Part shown: positions 42,723-51,162 of the stretch, one piece after another | How the letters are laid out: each line of letters starts with the position of its first letter | How positions within the stretch are numbered: the first letter of the stretch is position 1 | From: Palsa-504 sp963742795 | GTDB taxonomy: Bacteria > Actinomycetota > Actinomycetes > Streptosporangiales > Streptosporangiaceae | Assembly (NCBI GenBank): GCA_963742795.1 | Contig: CAVUNL010000028.1 | Location: 310,001-374,000, forward strand | Direction of reading: 5' to 3' | Length of the DNA stretch: 64,000 bases | Translations under genes and position numbers: made by a program | Notes under the pieces: model-generated | Told to the model about the DNA's origin: nothing | What the model saw: only the letters and a program-made list of their open reading frames with translations | Database searches by the model: none

Positions 42723-44264
42723 TTATCGATCGTGGTCCAGCGACACCAGCAAAGACGGCATCCCCGGCGGCGGGCCGTCGGCGATCAGCCTGCTCAGCGC
42801 GGCGGTATCGAGGTGATCGGCGACCAGGTCGCCCAGGACGTCCAGCCGGGCCTGCCGTAGCGCGGCGAAGTCGGTACCGGGCGCCGGCGTGAAGTCCCGG
42901 CCCGCCTGCGCGGCCACTTCGGCCAGGAACGCGCGGCGGAACTCGTCGTTCTCCAGCACGCCGTGCCAGCTCGTCCCCCACACCGCACCGCGACGGCAGC
43001 CATCCAGGAACGGCTCGGTACCGTAGCCCGCCGGATCGGTGACCTCGGCGATCCCGTGGTGGATCTCGTACCCGGCTACCGGAGCGCCCAGCGCGCGGCC
43101 CGCGGGGCGGCCCAGCCGCTTGGCCGGCCCGAACACCACCCGCACCGGCAGCAGCCCGAGCCCGTCGAGGAGGCCCTGGCCCGATTCCACCGGGTCGTCG
43201 ATCACCTCGGCCAGCATCTGGTATCCGCCGCAGATGCCCAGCACCGGCCGCCCGGCGCGGGCCCGGTCGGTGATCGCGCCGGCCAGGCCGCGCTCGCGCA
43301 GCCAGGCGAGGTCGGCCACTGTGGCCCGGGATCCGGGCAGCACGACCAGGTCCGCGTCGGCCAGTTCGGCCGGGTGGTCGGCGAACCGGACCAGCACCCC
43401 GGGCTCGGCGGCCAGGGCGTCGGCGTCGGTGAAGTTACTGATCCGCGGCAGCTTGACCACCGCCACGCGGAGAAGATCATTTGTACCGAACGGAGCGTGG
43501 TGCGCGCCCCGGCTCAGGGTCTGCCTGCGCTGTGTCTGCCAGTTCAGGGCCAGGGAATCCTCGGCGTCCAGTTCCAGGCCGTTCCGCCAGGGCAGCACGC
43601 CGTAGACCGGCCGGCCGGTGAGCTCGCGGAGCATCGTCAGGCCGCTGTCCAGCAGTTCGGGCGCGCCGCGGAACTTGTTGATCACGAAGCCCGCGATGAG
43701 CGCCTGGTCGTCCGGCGACAGCAGCGCCAGCGTCCCGAACATGGCCGCGAACACCCCGCCACGGTCGATGTCGCCGACCACGACGACCGGCAGGCCCGCG
43801 GCGCGGGCCAGGCTCATGTTGGCCACGTCGGTATCGCGCAGGTTGATCTCGGCCGGGCTGCCCGCGCCCTCGCAGATCACCACGTCGTAGCCGGCCCGCA
43901 GCCGGTCCAGGCTGGCCAGCGCGACCTCGCGGAGGCGGGGCGCGTGCGCGCGGTAGCCCAGCGCGTCGGCCTCGGCCTCGGGCCGGCCGAGCACGACCAC
44001 CTGGCTGCGCCGGTCGCTGCCCGGCTTGAGCAGGATCGGGTTCATGTCCGCGGTCGGCTCGATCCCGGCCGCGGCCGCCTGCATGGCCTGAGCGCGCCCG
44101 ATCTCCGCGCCTTCGGCGGTCACGAACGAGTTCAGCGACATGTTCTGCGCCTTGAACGGCGCCACCGAGACGCCCTGCCGGGCCAGCCACCGGCACAGCC
44201 CCGCGACCAGCGCGGTCTTGCCCGCGTCCGACCCGGTCCCGGCCACCATCAGCGCACCTCGCAT
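42723..44264 (-). CDS. cobQ: Cobyric acid synthase CobQ/CbiP
   Basis: 513-residue glutamine-dependent amidase that adds four amides to adenosylcobyrinate diamide. The dethiobiotin-synthetase-like ATP domain begins MVAGTGSDAGKTALVAGL, with KAQNMSLNSFVT and DIDRGGVFAAMFGT; the amidotransferase domain has the catalytic Cys in PVLGICGGYQMLAE and the His in YEIHHG. ATG 44264 gives the usual start; GTG 44303 adds 13 residues. Between the domains, about 20 extra residues (QTLSRGAHHAPFGTND...) interrupt the conserved LALNW/VAVVKLPRISNFTD join, encoded by the palindromic-element half at 43473-43501. Confidence 0.93.
   Translation of the reverse strand: MRGALMVAGTGSDAGKTALVAGLCRWLARQGVSVAPFKAQNMSLNSFVTAEGAEIGRAQAMQAAAAGIEPTADMNPILLKPGSDRRSQVVVLGRPEAEADALGYRAHAPRLREVALASLDRLRAGYDVVICEGAGSPAEINLRDTDVANMSLARAAGLPVVVVGDIDRGGVFAAMFGTLALLSPDDQALIAGFVINKFRGAPELLDSGLTMLRELTGRPVYGVLPWRNGLELDAEDSLALNWQTQRRQTLSRGAHHAPFGTNDLLRVAVVKLPRISNFTDADALAAEPGVLVRFADHPAELADADLVVLPGSRATVADLAWLRERGLAGAITDRARAGRPVLGICGGYQMLAEVIDDPVESGQGLLDGLGLLPVRVVFGPAKRLGRPAGRALGAPVAGYEIHHGIAEVTDPAGYGTEPFLDGCRRGAVWGTSWHGVLENDEFRRAFLAEVAAQAGRDFTPAPGTDFAALRQARLDVLGDLVADHLDTAALSRLIADGPPPGMPSLLVSLDHDR
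43473..43501. repeat. Half of a dispersed palindromic element inside cobQ
   Basis: The reverse complement of 43473-43501 aligns with 21806-21834 over 29 bases with a few mismatches and one-base gaps, sharing CCGTTCGGTA and AAATGATCTT. It encodes part of a non-conserved insertion in CobQ. Confidence 0.55.
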
Positions 44265-44345
44265 TAGCGGAACGGTAGCGGTGACATGTTTGACCCCGTC
44301 CACGGGGGTAGCTGTAGGGCCTAAGGCTTACGAAGGAGGCCCGAA

Positions 44346-44480
44346 ATGATGCTCATGCTCCTACTCCTGCTCGTCGTCCTGGTGCTGTTCGGCGCGGGGT
44401 TCGCGCTGCACGTGCTGTGGTGGGTGGCCATCGCCGCGCTGGTCCTGTGGGTGATCGGCTTCTTCATGCGTCGCGCTTAG
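44346..44480 (+). CDS. 44-residue hydrophobic membrane protein
   Basis: Short gene behind a strong AAGGAGG (44331-44337). It encodes MMLMLLLLLVVLVLFGAGF, then ALHVLWWVAIAALVLWVIGF and FMRRA, two hydrophobic helices. Homologous tiny hydrophobic proteins (lmo0937/DUF5670-like) are common in actinobacteria; function unknown, sometimes stress-linked. Its stop overlaps the 3' end of cbiB on the opposite strand by 17 bp. Confidence 0.75.
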   Translation: MMLMLLLLLVVLVLFGAGFALHVLWWVAIAALVLWVIGFFMRRA

Positions 44481-45504
44481 CGGGGAAACCGAGCGCGATC
44501 AGTACGGCCAGGCCGGTCGCGGCTGCGGTGACGGCCCGGGAGAGCCGGATCGCGCGGCGGATGTCATCTGGCTCCGGGGCCCGCCCGTCCCCAAGTTCAG
44601 GGCGGACCTCGGTGACGCCGCCGTAGACGTTCGTGCCCCCCAGGCGCAGGCCGAGCGCCCCCGCGAAGGCGGCCTCGCACCGCCCGGCATTCGGGCTCGG
44701 GTGGCGAGCGCCGTCCCGTAGCACGGCCCGCATCGCGGCTGCGGCCGGCCCTGGCAGCCTATGTCCCTCTGCCGGCGGACCCTGGGCGGACGTCCCCGGC
44801 AGAGGGACCATCTGGGTCTTCGCGCCCGGCGCCGAGGCGACGGGTGCGCACGCGATGGTGAGCGCGGCCGTGACCCGCGCGGGCACCCAGTTGGCCGCGT
44901 CGTCCAGGCGGGCCGAGGCCCAGCCGAAGCGCAGGTACCGGGGCGAGCGGTAGCCCACCATCGCGTCGAGCGTGTTGACCGCGCGGTAGGCGGCCAGGCC
45001 CGGCAGCCCCGCCACCGCGCCCCACAGCAGCGGAGCCACCACCGCGTCGCAGGTGTTCTCGGCCACGGACTCGATCACGGCCCGCGCCATCTCGGTAGCG
45101 TCGAGGCCGGCCGGGTCGCGGCCGCAGAGGCTGGGCAGCACCCGCCGCGCTTCGGCAAGATCGTTGCGGGCCAGTGCAACCATGGCCCGTTCGGCCGCCA
45201 AATGTAGCGAACGGGCACCGGTGACAGCCCACACCGCGAGCGCGACCGCGATCGCCTGCGACGACGGCCGGCCTCGCGTACGGCGGTGCAGGAGCGCGGC
45301 GGGGGCGGCGACGGCCAGGACGCAGGCGGCGGCGTGCGCGGCGCCGCGCAGCCGGGAGTCGGCGTAGTCGCGGGCCTCGAGCGCCGCGGCGGCCCGGCCG
45401 AACGCGGCCACCGGGTGACCGCGGCGGGGGTCACCGAGCAGCGCGTCGAGGGCCACGCCGACGGCGAGGCCTGTGGCGAGCGGCCAGTGGCGGGACCTCG
45501 GCAT
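44464..45504 (-). CDS. cobD: Adenosylcobinamide-phosphate synthase CbiB/CobD
   Basis: 346-residue membrane protein that attaches aminopropanol phosphate to adenosylcobyric acid. Markers: AVGVALDALLGDPRRGHPVA, LCGRDPAGLD, AVIESVAENTCDAVVAPLLW, YRAVNTLDAMVGYRSPRYL, DDAANWVPAR and DGARHPSPNAG. Several hydrophobic helices. ATG 45504 (MPRSRHW) chosen. A 25-residue unconserved insert (GAKTQMVPLPGTSAQ...) before RDGARHPSPNAG is encoded by the 44763-44808 palindrome. Convergent with the tiny membrane protein. Confidence 0.9.
   Translation of the reverse strand: MPRSRHWPLATGLAVGVALDALLGDPRRGHPVAAFGRAAAALEARDYADSRLRGAAHAAACVLAVAAPAALLHRRTRGRPSSQAIAVALAVWAVTGARSLHLAAERAMVALARNDLAEARRVLPSLCGRDPAGLDATEMARAVIESVAENTCDAVVAPLLWGAVAGLPGLAAYRAVNTLDAMVGYRSPRYLRFGWASARLDDAANWVPARVTAALTIACAPVASAPGAKTQMVPLPGTSAQGPPAEGHRLPGPAAAAMRAVLRDGARHPSPNAGRCEAAFAGALGLRLGGTNVYGGVTEVRPELGDGRAPEPDDIRRAIRLSRAVTAAATGLAVLIALGFPAKRDA
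44763..44808. repeat. Palindromic insertion inside cbiB/cobD
   Basis: GTCCCTCTGCCGG (44763-44775) and its complement (44796-44808) form perfect 13-bp arms around 20 nt. It encodes residues absent from the family's conserved region, consistent with a small palindromic sequence inserted in frame. Confidence 0.65.
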
Positions 45505-45599
45505 CAGGCTATTGTGCCTGGGGCCTAGGACCATCGGCGGAGGAGGGCCGGGGCGGCTGGCCGATGCGCGCCGGGCGGCCGGCGGGCAGGCTAGCGTCC

Positions 45600-46280
45600 A
45601 TGAGAACGTATGCCGAGTTGCCCGGGCTGATGACGGTGATGACCGGGGACGAGAAGCACGGGCCGAGCGCGACCTCGACGCTCGACGTGCTGTGGGTGCT
45701 GTACGACCAGGTGCTTCGGGTGTCGCCGGACCGGCTGGACGATCCGGGCCGGGACCGGTTCCTGCTGTCCAAGGGGCATGGCCCGGCCGCGTATTACGCG
45801 GTCCTGGCGGCCAAGGGGTTCATCCCGGAGTCGTGGCTGGCCGGGTTCGGCTCGGCGGGGTCTGCGCTCGGCTACCATCCGGACCGCAACCTGGTGCCGG
45901 GGGTTGAGATCGGCAGCGGGTCGCTGGGGCACGGGCTGCCGCTCGGGGTGGGACTGGCGCACGGGCTGCTCGCGCGGGGGCTTGTGACACCTCGGGTGTT
46001 CGTGCTGGTCGGCGATGCAGAACTGGACGAGGGCAGCAACAGCGAGGCGATCGTCTACGCGGGTGCCGTGGGGCTGTCGAACCTTTTCGTGGTCGCGGTC
46101 GACAACCAGTCCTCGTCGTACGGCTGGGGTGCGGGCGGGATCGAGGCGCACTTCGCGGTGAGCGGATGGTCGGTGGCACGGGTGTCCGGGCGGGATCATG
46201 CGGCGCTTTCCTCGGCGCTGGGCTCTGGTTCCGGGTCCGGCCCGCGGCTGGTGGTGGCTTCGGTGGAGGGAAGGTCATGA
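45600..46280 (+). CDS. Transketolase, N-terminal subunit
   Basis: 226-residue thiamine-diphosphate-binding half of a split transketolase. RFLLSKGHGPAAYYAVLAA, ALGYHPDRN, GSLGHGLPLGVGLAHG and the ThDP/Mg motif LVGDAELDEGSNSEA with VAVDNQ are present. It is about half the length of a full transketolase, and the pyrimidine-binding half follows with an ATGA overlap. Split pairs often serve branches of pentose metabolism or ring assembly rather than the main pentose-phosphate pathway; substrate not determined. Confidence 0.9.
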   Translation: MRTYAELPGLMTVMTGDEKHGPSATSTLDVLWVLYDQVLRVSPDRLDDPGRDRFLLSKGHGPAAYYAVLAAKGFIPESWLAGFGSAGSALGYHPDRNLVPGVEIGSGSLGHGLPLGVGLAHGLLARGLVTPRVFVLVGDAELDEGSNSEAIVYAGAVGLSNLFVVAVDNQSSSYGWGAGGIEAHFAVSGWSVARVSGRDHAALSSALGSGSGSGPRLVVASVEGRS

Positions 46281-47179
46281 GCGACATGCGGACGGTTTTC
46301 GCGGCGACCGCCTCGTCCCTGCTGGATGAGGATCCGCTGGCCGCGGTGGTGCTGGCCGAGATCTCGGCCGACCTGTTCGCCAAGGCGGCGGCGCGGCATC
46401 CGGAGCGGGTGCTCAACGTGGGGATCCGGGAGCAACTGATGGTCAGCGTGGGCGGCGGGCTGGCGCTGGCCGGGCTGCGGCCGATCGTGCACACCTACGC
46501 GCCGTTCCTGGTCGAGCGGGCCTTCGAGCAGGTCAAGCTGGATCTCGCGCACCAGGGGGCGCGGGCCGTACTGGTCAGCATCGGCGCGTCCTACGACGCG
46601 GCCCGGGCGGGCCGGACCCACCAGGCGCCGGAGGACGTGGCGCTGCTGGACACCGTGCCGGGGCTCGCGGTGGTCGTGCCCGGGCACCCGGATGAGGTGC
46701 CGGACCTGCTGCGCGAGGCGGTGGGGATGCTCGACTCCCGGTCGACGTACCTGCGGCTGTCGAGCGAGGCTAACCGTTCCGCACTGCCGTTGTGGCCGGG
46801 GCTGCAGGTGGTGCGTTCGGGGCGAGAGGCGATAGTGGTGGCGGTCGGGCCGATGCTGTCGCCGGTGCTCGACGCGGTGGGCGACCTGGACGTGACCGTG
46901 GCTTATACGACGAGCGTTCGGCCGTTCGACGGGGAGGGGTTGCGGGCGCTTTTGGCTTCTGGTTCATCGGTGGTGCTGGTTGAGCCGTATCTAGCCGGGA
47001 CGTCAGCGTTTGCGGTGTCTTCGGCGTTGGCGGGGCGGGCGCACCGGCTGCTCAGCCTGGGCGTGGGGCGTTCTGAGCTGCGGCGGTACGGGACGCCTTC
47101 CTACCACGCGGCGCTGCACGGGCTGGACGCGACGGGGATCCGGCGTTCGGTGACGGACTTCCTGGGCCTTCCTGTTTGA
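46277..47179 (+). CDS. Transketolase, C-terminal subunit
   Basis: 300-residue partner of the upstream half. The pyrimidine-binding domain has the catalytic Glu in RVLNVGIREQLMVSVGGGLA and GARAVLVSIGASYDAARAG; the C-terminal transketolase domain follows (VVRSGREAIVVAVGPMLSPV and VVLVEPYLAGTSAF). Coupled by ATGA to the N-terminal subunit. A 13-bp repeat array begins 7 bp after the stop. The rest of the 303-bp gap to the tRNA shows no supported gene. Confidence 0.9.
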   Translation: MSDMRTVFAATASSLLDEDPLAAVVLAEISADLFAKAAARHPERVLNVGIREQLMVSVGGGLALAGLRPIVHTYAPFLVERAFEQVKLDLAHQGARAVLVSIGASYDAARAGRTHQAPEDVALLDTVPGLAVVVPGHPDEVPDLLREAVGMLDSRSTYLRLSSEANRSALPLWPGLQVVRSGREAIVVAVGPMLSPVLDAVGDLDVTVAYTTSVRPFDGEGLRALLASGSSVVLVEPYLAGTSAFAVSSALAGRAHRLLSLGVGRSELRRYGTPSYHAALHGLDATGIRRSVTDFLGLPV

Positions 47180-47185
47180 CCGGCC

Positions 47186-47232
47186 GGTTTGACGTTCCGG
47201 TTTGACGTTCCGGTTTGACGTTCCGGTTTGAC
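47186..47232. repeat. 13-bp tandem repeat
   Basis: Three exact GGTTTGACGTTCC units and a partial fourth lie just after the transketolase stop. No coding role; possibly slippage-derived. Confidence 0.85.
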
Positions 47233-47482
47233 TACGACACGAGTGCGACGAAGCTGGCCTGCTACAGCGGGGCAGGCTTCGACGTCGGCCTCCGTGATGC
47301 GGCTCACGCTGGTCCGCGGATGCAGTTGTTCGGCCTCGACGTGCTGTACAGCTGCGACCGGCGAAGTGGTCACGGCCGACCTCTTATTCGTAGACTTGGG
47401 TGTCCGCAGCGGTCGGAGGAGCAACACACTGCGACCTGCATGTGGCCGAGGCGTGATATTTGCCAGGCACAATGATCTCCGA

Positions 47483-47556
47483 GCGCCCGTAGCTCAGCCG
47501 GACAGAGCAGCTGCCTTCTAAGCAGCGGGTCGCGGGTTCGAATCCTGCCGGGCGCG
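47483..47556 (+). tRNA. tRNA-Arg (anticodon TCT), likely attB of the adjacent element
   Basis: A full cloverleaf can be read: acceptor GCGCCCG/CGGGCGC, D arm GCTC/GAGC, anticodon stem GCTGC/GCAGC around CTTCTAA, T arm GCGGG/CCTGC around TTCGAAT, and discriminator G. CCA is not encoded. The 3' end abuts a tyrosine integrase 79 bp away, the classic arrangement for integration into a tRNA gene. Confidence 0.93.
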
Positions 47557-47634
47557 CTGGTCAGGCGCTTGTGGAGGTCTCAGCAGGTGCGGCGGGGAGC
47601 CAAAAAGGGAGCCAGTGAGCGTAAAGTGGCTCCC

Positions 47635-48816
47635 ATGACGCAGGCTTCCTTGAGCAAGCGCCGGGGCCAGGGCGAGGACTCGATTTACTGGGACGCGTCC
47701 AAGAACCGGTTCGTCGGGGCTGTGAGCCTCGGGTTCACCCCTTCCGGGACACGCATCCGGAAGAAGGTCGTCGGCCGGACCAAGACCGAAGTACGAGACA
47801 AGCTCAAGGACCTGCACAAGCAGGTGGAGAGCGGCCTGCGGCCCAGGCGGCGCTACACCGTGGGCGATGCGCTCGACGACTGGCTCGCCGTTGGCGTGAA
47901 CGGCCTCTCGGCCCGGACAGTGACTTTGTACCGGGACACGATCGCCAAGGCGCTTCGCGAGGAGCTGGGCACGGTCAAGCTGACCGAGCTGACCGCCGGG
48001 GATGTGCAAGGAGCGCTGGCGGCTCTGGCGGCGCGGTTGTCTTCTCGGACAGTGCAGATCGCGCACAACGTGCTGGTGCGGGCGATCCGGCAGGCTGAGC
48101 GCGACGACTTGGTGGGGCGGAATGTCGCGGCGCTGGTCAAGCCGCCGAAGGGACAGGGTGCCGGGCGGCCGTCGAAGTCGCTCACGCTGGAGCAGGCGGT
48201 CGCGCTGATGGCGGCGGCTCGCGGTACCCGGCTCGAGGCATACGTCACCTTGTCGCTGCTGACGGGACTGCGTACCGAGGAGGTCCGGGCGCTGCGGTGG
48301 GATCACGTCGTGGCCTGGGTGGCGGGCCACTGGGAGCCGGTGAGCGAGGCTGGGTTCGATCATGAGCAGCTCGCGGTGTTCGTGTGGCGGGCTGACCGGG
48401 CCGGGGGCGATACGAAGACGCCGAAGTCTCGTCGGACGCTGGCGCTGCCGCAGCGGTGCGTGGAGGCGCTGCGGGAGCATCGAGTCGGGCAGGCGGAGAA
48501 CCGCCTCGCGGCGGGGCCGCTTTGGCAGGACCGCGGGCTGGTGTTCGCGTCGACTGTGGGGACCCCGCTGGATGACCACAATGTGCGGCGGCAATTCCGG
48601 GTGATCACCGAGGCCGCTGGGCTGGGCATCTCGTGGGTGCCGAGGGAGCTTCGGCACACGTTCGTGTCGCTGCTGTCGGCTCGCGGTGTTCCGGTGGAGG
48701 CGATCGCGCTGCTGGCCGGGCACAACCAGACCGCGACCACCGAGCTGGTCTACCGGCATCAGATCGTGCCCGCTCTGACTCGGGGCGCCGAGGTCATGGA
48801 CGAGATCTTCGGCTAA
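47635..48816 (+). CDS. int: Tyrosine site-specific recombinase (integrase)
   Basis: 393-residue phage/ICE-type integrase. N-terminal arm-binding region (SIYWDASKNRFVGAVSLGFT), SAM-like core-binding domain (TVGDALDDWLAVG), then the catalytic domain: Arg in SLLTGLRTEEVRALRW, Lys in DTKTPKSRRTLALP, HxxR-type Arg/His in VPRELRHTFVSLL, His in LLAGHNQTATT and the nucleophile Tyr in TELVYRHQI. All key residues are present, so it should be active. ATG 47635 is chosen; a longer start at 47569 would overlap the att region. It lies directly beyond tRNA-Arg and would integrate into or excise from it. Confidence 0.94.
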   Translation: MTQASLSKRRGQGEDSIYWDASKNRFVGAVSLGFTPSGTRIRKKVVGRTKTEVRDKLKDLHKQVESGLRPRRRYTVGDALDDWLAVGVNGLSARTVTLYRDTIAKALREELGTVKLTELTAGDVQGALAALAARLSSRTVQIAHNVLVRAIRQAERDDLVGRNVAALVKPPKGQGAGRPSKSLTLEQAVALMAAARGTRLEAYVTLSLLTGLRTEEVRALRWDHVVAWVAGHWEPVSEAGFDHEQLAVFVWRADRAGGDTKTPKSRRTLALPQRCVEALREHRVGQAENRLAAGPLWQDRGLVFASTVGTPLDDHNVRRQFRVITEAAGLGISWVPRELRHTFVSLLSARGVPVEAIALLAGHNQTATTELVYRHQIVPALTRGAEVMDEIFG

Positions 48817-48880
48817 CCCGCCGTCGGTCAATGGTTGGCCGTGGCCGCCTCCGATGCGCGTCAATGCCAAACTGATCGGC

Positions 48881-49108
48881 GTGAAGGTGTCTGAAATACT
48901 CAGGCTGATCGGCAGGGACGGATGGTATCTCGATCGGCAGAAGGGGAGCCATCGCCAGTACAAGCACCCGAGCAAGCGGGGCTTGGTGACGGTCTCGGGC
49001 AAGCCAAGTGATGATCTTCACCCCAAGACAAGAGACAGTATCCTGAGGCAAGCTGGATTGAACGAAGACGGAAGCCAGGCTGAGCAGGCAGGAAGGGGTG
49101 AGTCGTGA
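48881..49108 (+). CDS. hicA: HicA-type mRNA interferase toxin
   Basis: About 75 residues from GTG 48881 (VKVSEILRLIGRDGWYL); an ATG at 48854 adds nine residues. The double-stranded-RNA-binding-like fold and the catalytic His in RQKGSHRQYKHP identify HicA, with VSGKPSDDLHPKTRDSILRQ after it. The stop overlaps the hicB start as GTGA. In a mobile element this pair usually maintains the element. Confidence 0.9.
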   Translation: MKVSEILRLIGRDGWYLDRQKGSHRQYKHPSKRGLVTVSGKPSDDLHPKTRDSILRQAGLNEDGSQAEQAGRGES

Positions 49109-49323
49109 GCCATTATGCGATCGTGATCGAGGGCGACGGCTCGACCAACTACAGCGCCTATGCGCCGGACCTGCCTGGCGTGGTCGCGACTGGCGACACC
49201 CTGGAAGAGGTCGAAGCAGCTATGCGCGAGGCCATCGAGTTTCATATCGAGGGTCTGCGGCTATCTGGTGAACCGGTGCCACGGGCCACAAGTCACGTCG
49301 CGATCGTCACCGTCGCTGCGTAA
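49105..49323 (+). CDS. hicB: HicB-type antitoxin
   Basis: 72 residues, starting at GTG 49105. The HicB core is visible: YAIVIEGDGSTNYSAYAPDL, PGVVATGDTLEEVEAAMREA and IEFHIEGLRLSGEPVP. The short form lacks a DNA-binding tail, so autoregulation may be weak. It neutralises HicA. Toxin-first gene order is common for hicAB. Confidence 0.9.
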   Translation: MSHYAIVIEGDGSTNYSAYAPDLPGVVATGDTLEEVEAAMREAIEFHIEGLRLSGEPVPRATSHVAIVTVAA

Positions 49324-49455
49324 ACGCGTCGGTGAATCACCAGCGTGTCTCAAACACAGCGGCTGACCATATAGGGAAGCTTGATCGCCAGGTTGGCTGC
49401 CGCGTCACGCCGGGGTCCGAGGCGACCGGCAGCGTCGACCGGGAGGAGCACTGAG

Positions 49456-49707
49456 ATGATCTACATTGATCTTCCGGCCGACCTGAACCTGGAAGATGAC
49501 GAGGGCCGCAACATCGCCCGGCTGGCCGATGCAGTCGTCCCAGACACTGTCACTCAAGGTGCGGTGCTCGTGGCCGGCACACCGCATGCCTGGTCCTGGG
49601 CTGTCATCGAGGATGTCGAGAGCGGGTTCGTCTATTTCCGCCAGATCAGCGCCCGAGACGCCGCGCGGCGCGGATCCCTGATAAAGCCGTTGCCGCGGTC
49701 GGCCTGA
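49456..49707 (+). CDS. Hypothetical 83-residue protein
   Basis: Strong GGGAGGAG before ATG 49456. The sequence (MIYIDLPADLNLEDDEGRN, then VLVAGTPHAWSWAVIEDVES) resembles no family I recognise. It is soluble, acidic and probably part of the integrated element. The following 107 bp to the XRE gene and the preceding 132 bp hold nothing else. Confidence 0.6.
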   Translation: MIYIDLPADLNLEDDEGRNIARLADAVVPDTVTQGAVLVAGTPHAWSWAVIEDVESGFVYFRQISARDAARRGSLIKPLPRSA

Positions 49708-49814
49708 CAACCGGGCCAGTCAGCAAATAGGCGCCTTATCACCCCGCGCCTAGGTTGATGAGCCATGAAAGGATCAGTCGCCTGCACGGGAATGTATGTC
49801 GGTCTGCACGAAGG

Positions 49815-51029
49815 TCAGGGTAGGGCCGGACGGCCTGGTTCGTCGCAGGTCTCCCGGTACGCTTCGGCCAGCTCGGCGGCTTCGGGCACGCCGCGCTCGG
49901 CTACAGCGAGGACGATCTCGCGTGCTCGTCGGCCGTCCACCGGAGCCAGCCGCCCCGACCTGACCGCTTCCAGGGCCACTCCGGTGGCCTCGTCGTGCTT
50001 GCCCGCTGCGGTCAGCGCCAGGGCCAGATCGAGCCGGGCCAGGGCCGCGCGCCGGGGCCGGGGCCGGGGCTCGGGTGCTTCGATCGCGGCGAGCACCTGG
50101 CGGGCGATGCCTTCGGCGGCCGTGTCCCCCAACCAGGACAGCGTGGTGGCGACGTAGAACTGCGCCTTGGGCGGGTCATACCGGTAGTGGTGCTCGGGCC
50201 GGTCCGGCACCGGCAGCGGTGAGACCAGCGCCTCGACGCGATTAAGCGTGGCGCGGGTCTGGCGGGCGTCGCCGAGCCTGGCCCAGGCGCGGCCCTCCTG
50301 CGCGGTCGCCTGGATGAATGCGCTGCCGGATTTCGGGGCGATCCGCTGCGCGGCCTGGGAAATGTTCGCTGCCCGCTGGTAGTCCGCGGCGGTCAGTACC
50401 TGCCAGGCCTGGGTCTCCAGGCACCAGGCGGCGATCTCGGTGTATTCGGTCTCGCGGGCCAGTTGCGCGGCGGTGCGCAGGTGCGCCGCGGCAGCGTGGT
50501 CGCGGTGCAGGTCGATCAAGGTCGTGGCGGCCAGCAGGGACAGCCAGCCGCCCACGACCAGCAGGCGGCGGTGCTCGGCCAGCGTCGTTTTGGCGTCAAG
50601 CAATCGGCTGACGTAGCCGAGATAGCCGCGCACCCGGTCCAGCAGGACGGCGGCCGGGGTGCCGGGGTAGGCCGTGGCCAGGTCGTCCACGGCCAGTTCC
50701 AGCCGCTCGACCGTGCCGCTGCCGACCTGGCTGGCTTCGGCCTGCCGGACGAGGTCCAGGGCGGCGATCTCCTCGGCGAGGGCGCTGTCCTCCAGGGCAG
50801 GGGTCAGCTTGTGCTTGCTCGGCGGGCGGGCGGGAGCCAGGGCGCGTAGCATCCCGCCGGCAGCCAGCCGCTGATCTAGTGTCTCGGCCAGCTCGGGGGA
50901 AGGCCGGGCCTTGCCGGAACGCAGGTTGGAAATGTGGCCGGGATTGCACGGCACCATCCGGGCCAGCTCGCGCACGCCAACGCCGCGCGCGGTCATCAGG
51001 CGCGCCAGCTCGGTGCCGAAGTCGCTCAT
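49815..51029 (-). CDS. XRE-family regulator with TPR-like domain
   Basis: 404 residues from ATG 51029 (MSDFGTELARLMTARGVG). N-terminal helix-turn-helix with RELARMVPCNPGHISNLRSG, followed by a ~320-residue alpha-helical repeat region (TYPGTPAAVLLDRVRGYLGY, SLLAATTLIDLHRDHAAAAH and RAALARLDLALALTAAGKHD). This architecture is typical of actinobacterial mobile-element and developmental regulators. It is divergent from the 51163 gene, and the nested palindromes at 51059-51092 between them are the likely operator. Confidence 0.88.
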   Translation of the reverse strand: MSDFGTELARLMTARGVGVRELARMVPCNPGHISNLRSGKARPSPELAETLDQRLAAGGMLRALAPARPPSKHKLTPALEDSALAEEIAALDLVRQAEASQVGSGTVERLELAVDDLATAYPGTPAAVLLDRVRGYLGYVSRLLDAKTTLAEHRRLLVVGGWLSLLAATTLIDLHRDHAAAAHLRTAAQLARETEYTEIAAWCLETQAWQVLTAADYQRAANISQAAQRIAPKSGSAFIQATAQEGRAWARLGDARQTRATLNRVEALVSPLPVPDRPEHHYRYDPPKAQFYVATTLSWLGDTAAEGIARQVLAAIEAPEPRPRPRRAALARLDLALALTAAGKHDEATGVALEAVRSGRLAPVDGRRAREIVLAVAERGVPEAAELAEAYRETCDEPGRPALP

Positions 51030-51058
51030 CTGCGTGTCCTGAGCCGCGGACAAGGCTG

Positions 51059-51092
51059 TTGCCCGTTTGCCGCGGCAATGCCATACGGGCAA
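51059..51092. promoter_or_regulatory. Nested palindromes, likely operator
   Basis: TTGCCCGT (51059-51066) and ACGGGCAA (51085-51092) flank the perfect palindrome TTGCCGCGGCAA (51067-51078). It lies in the 133-bp divergent gap between the XRE regulator and the 51163 gene, as expected for autoregulation. Confidence 0.6.
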
Positions 51093-51162
51093 CGTCTTCA
51101 GGCTACGCCCCGGCCCGGGCTTGACTGCCGGTATCGGGGCAGGTACGGATACCGAGGAGAAG

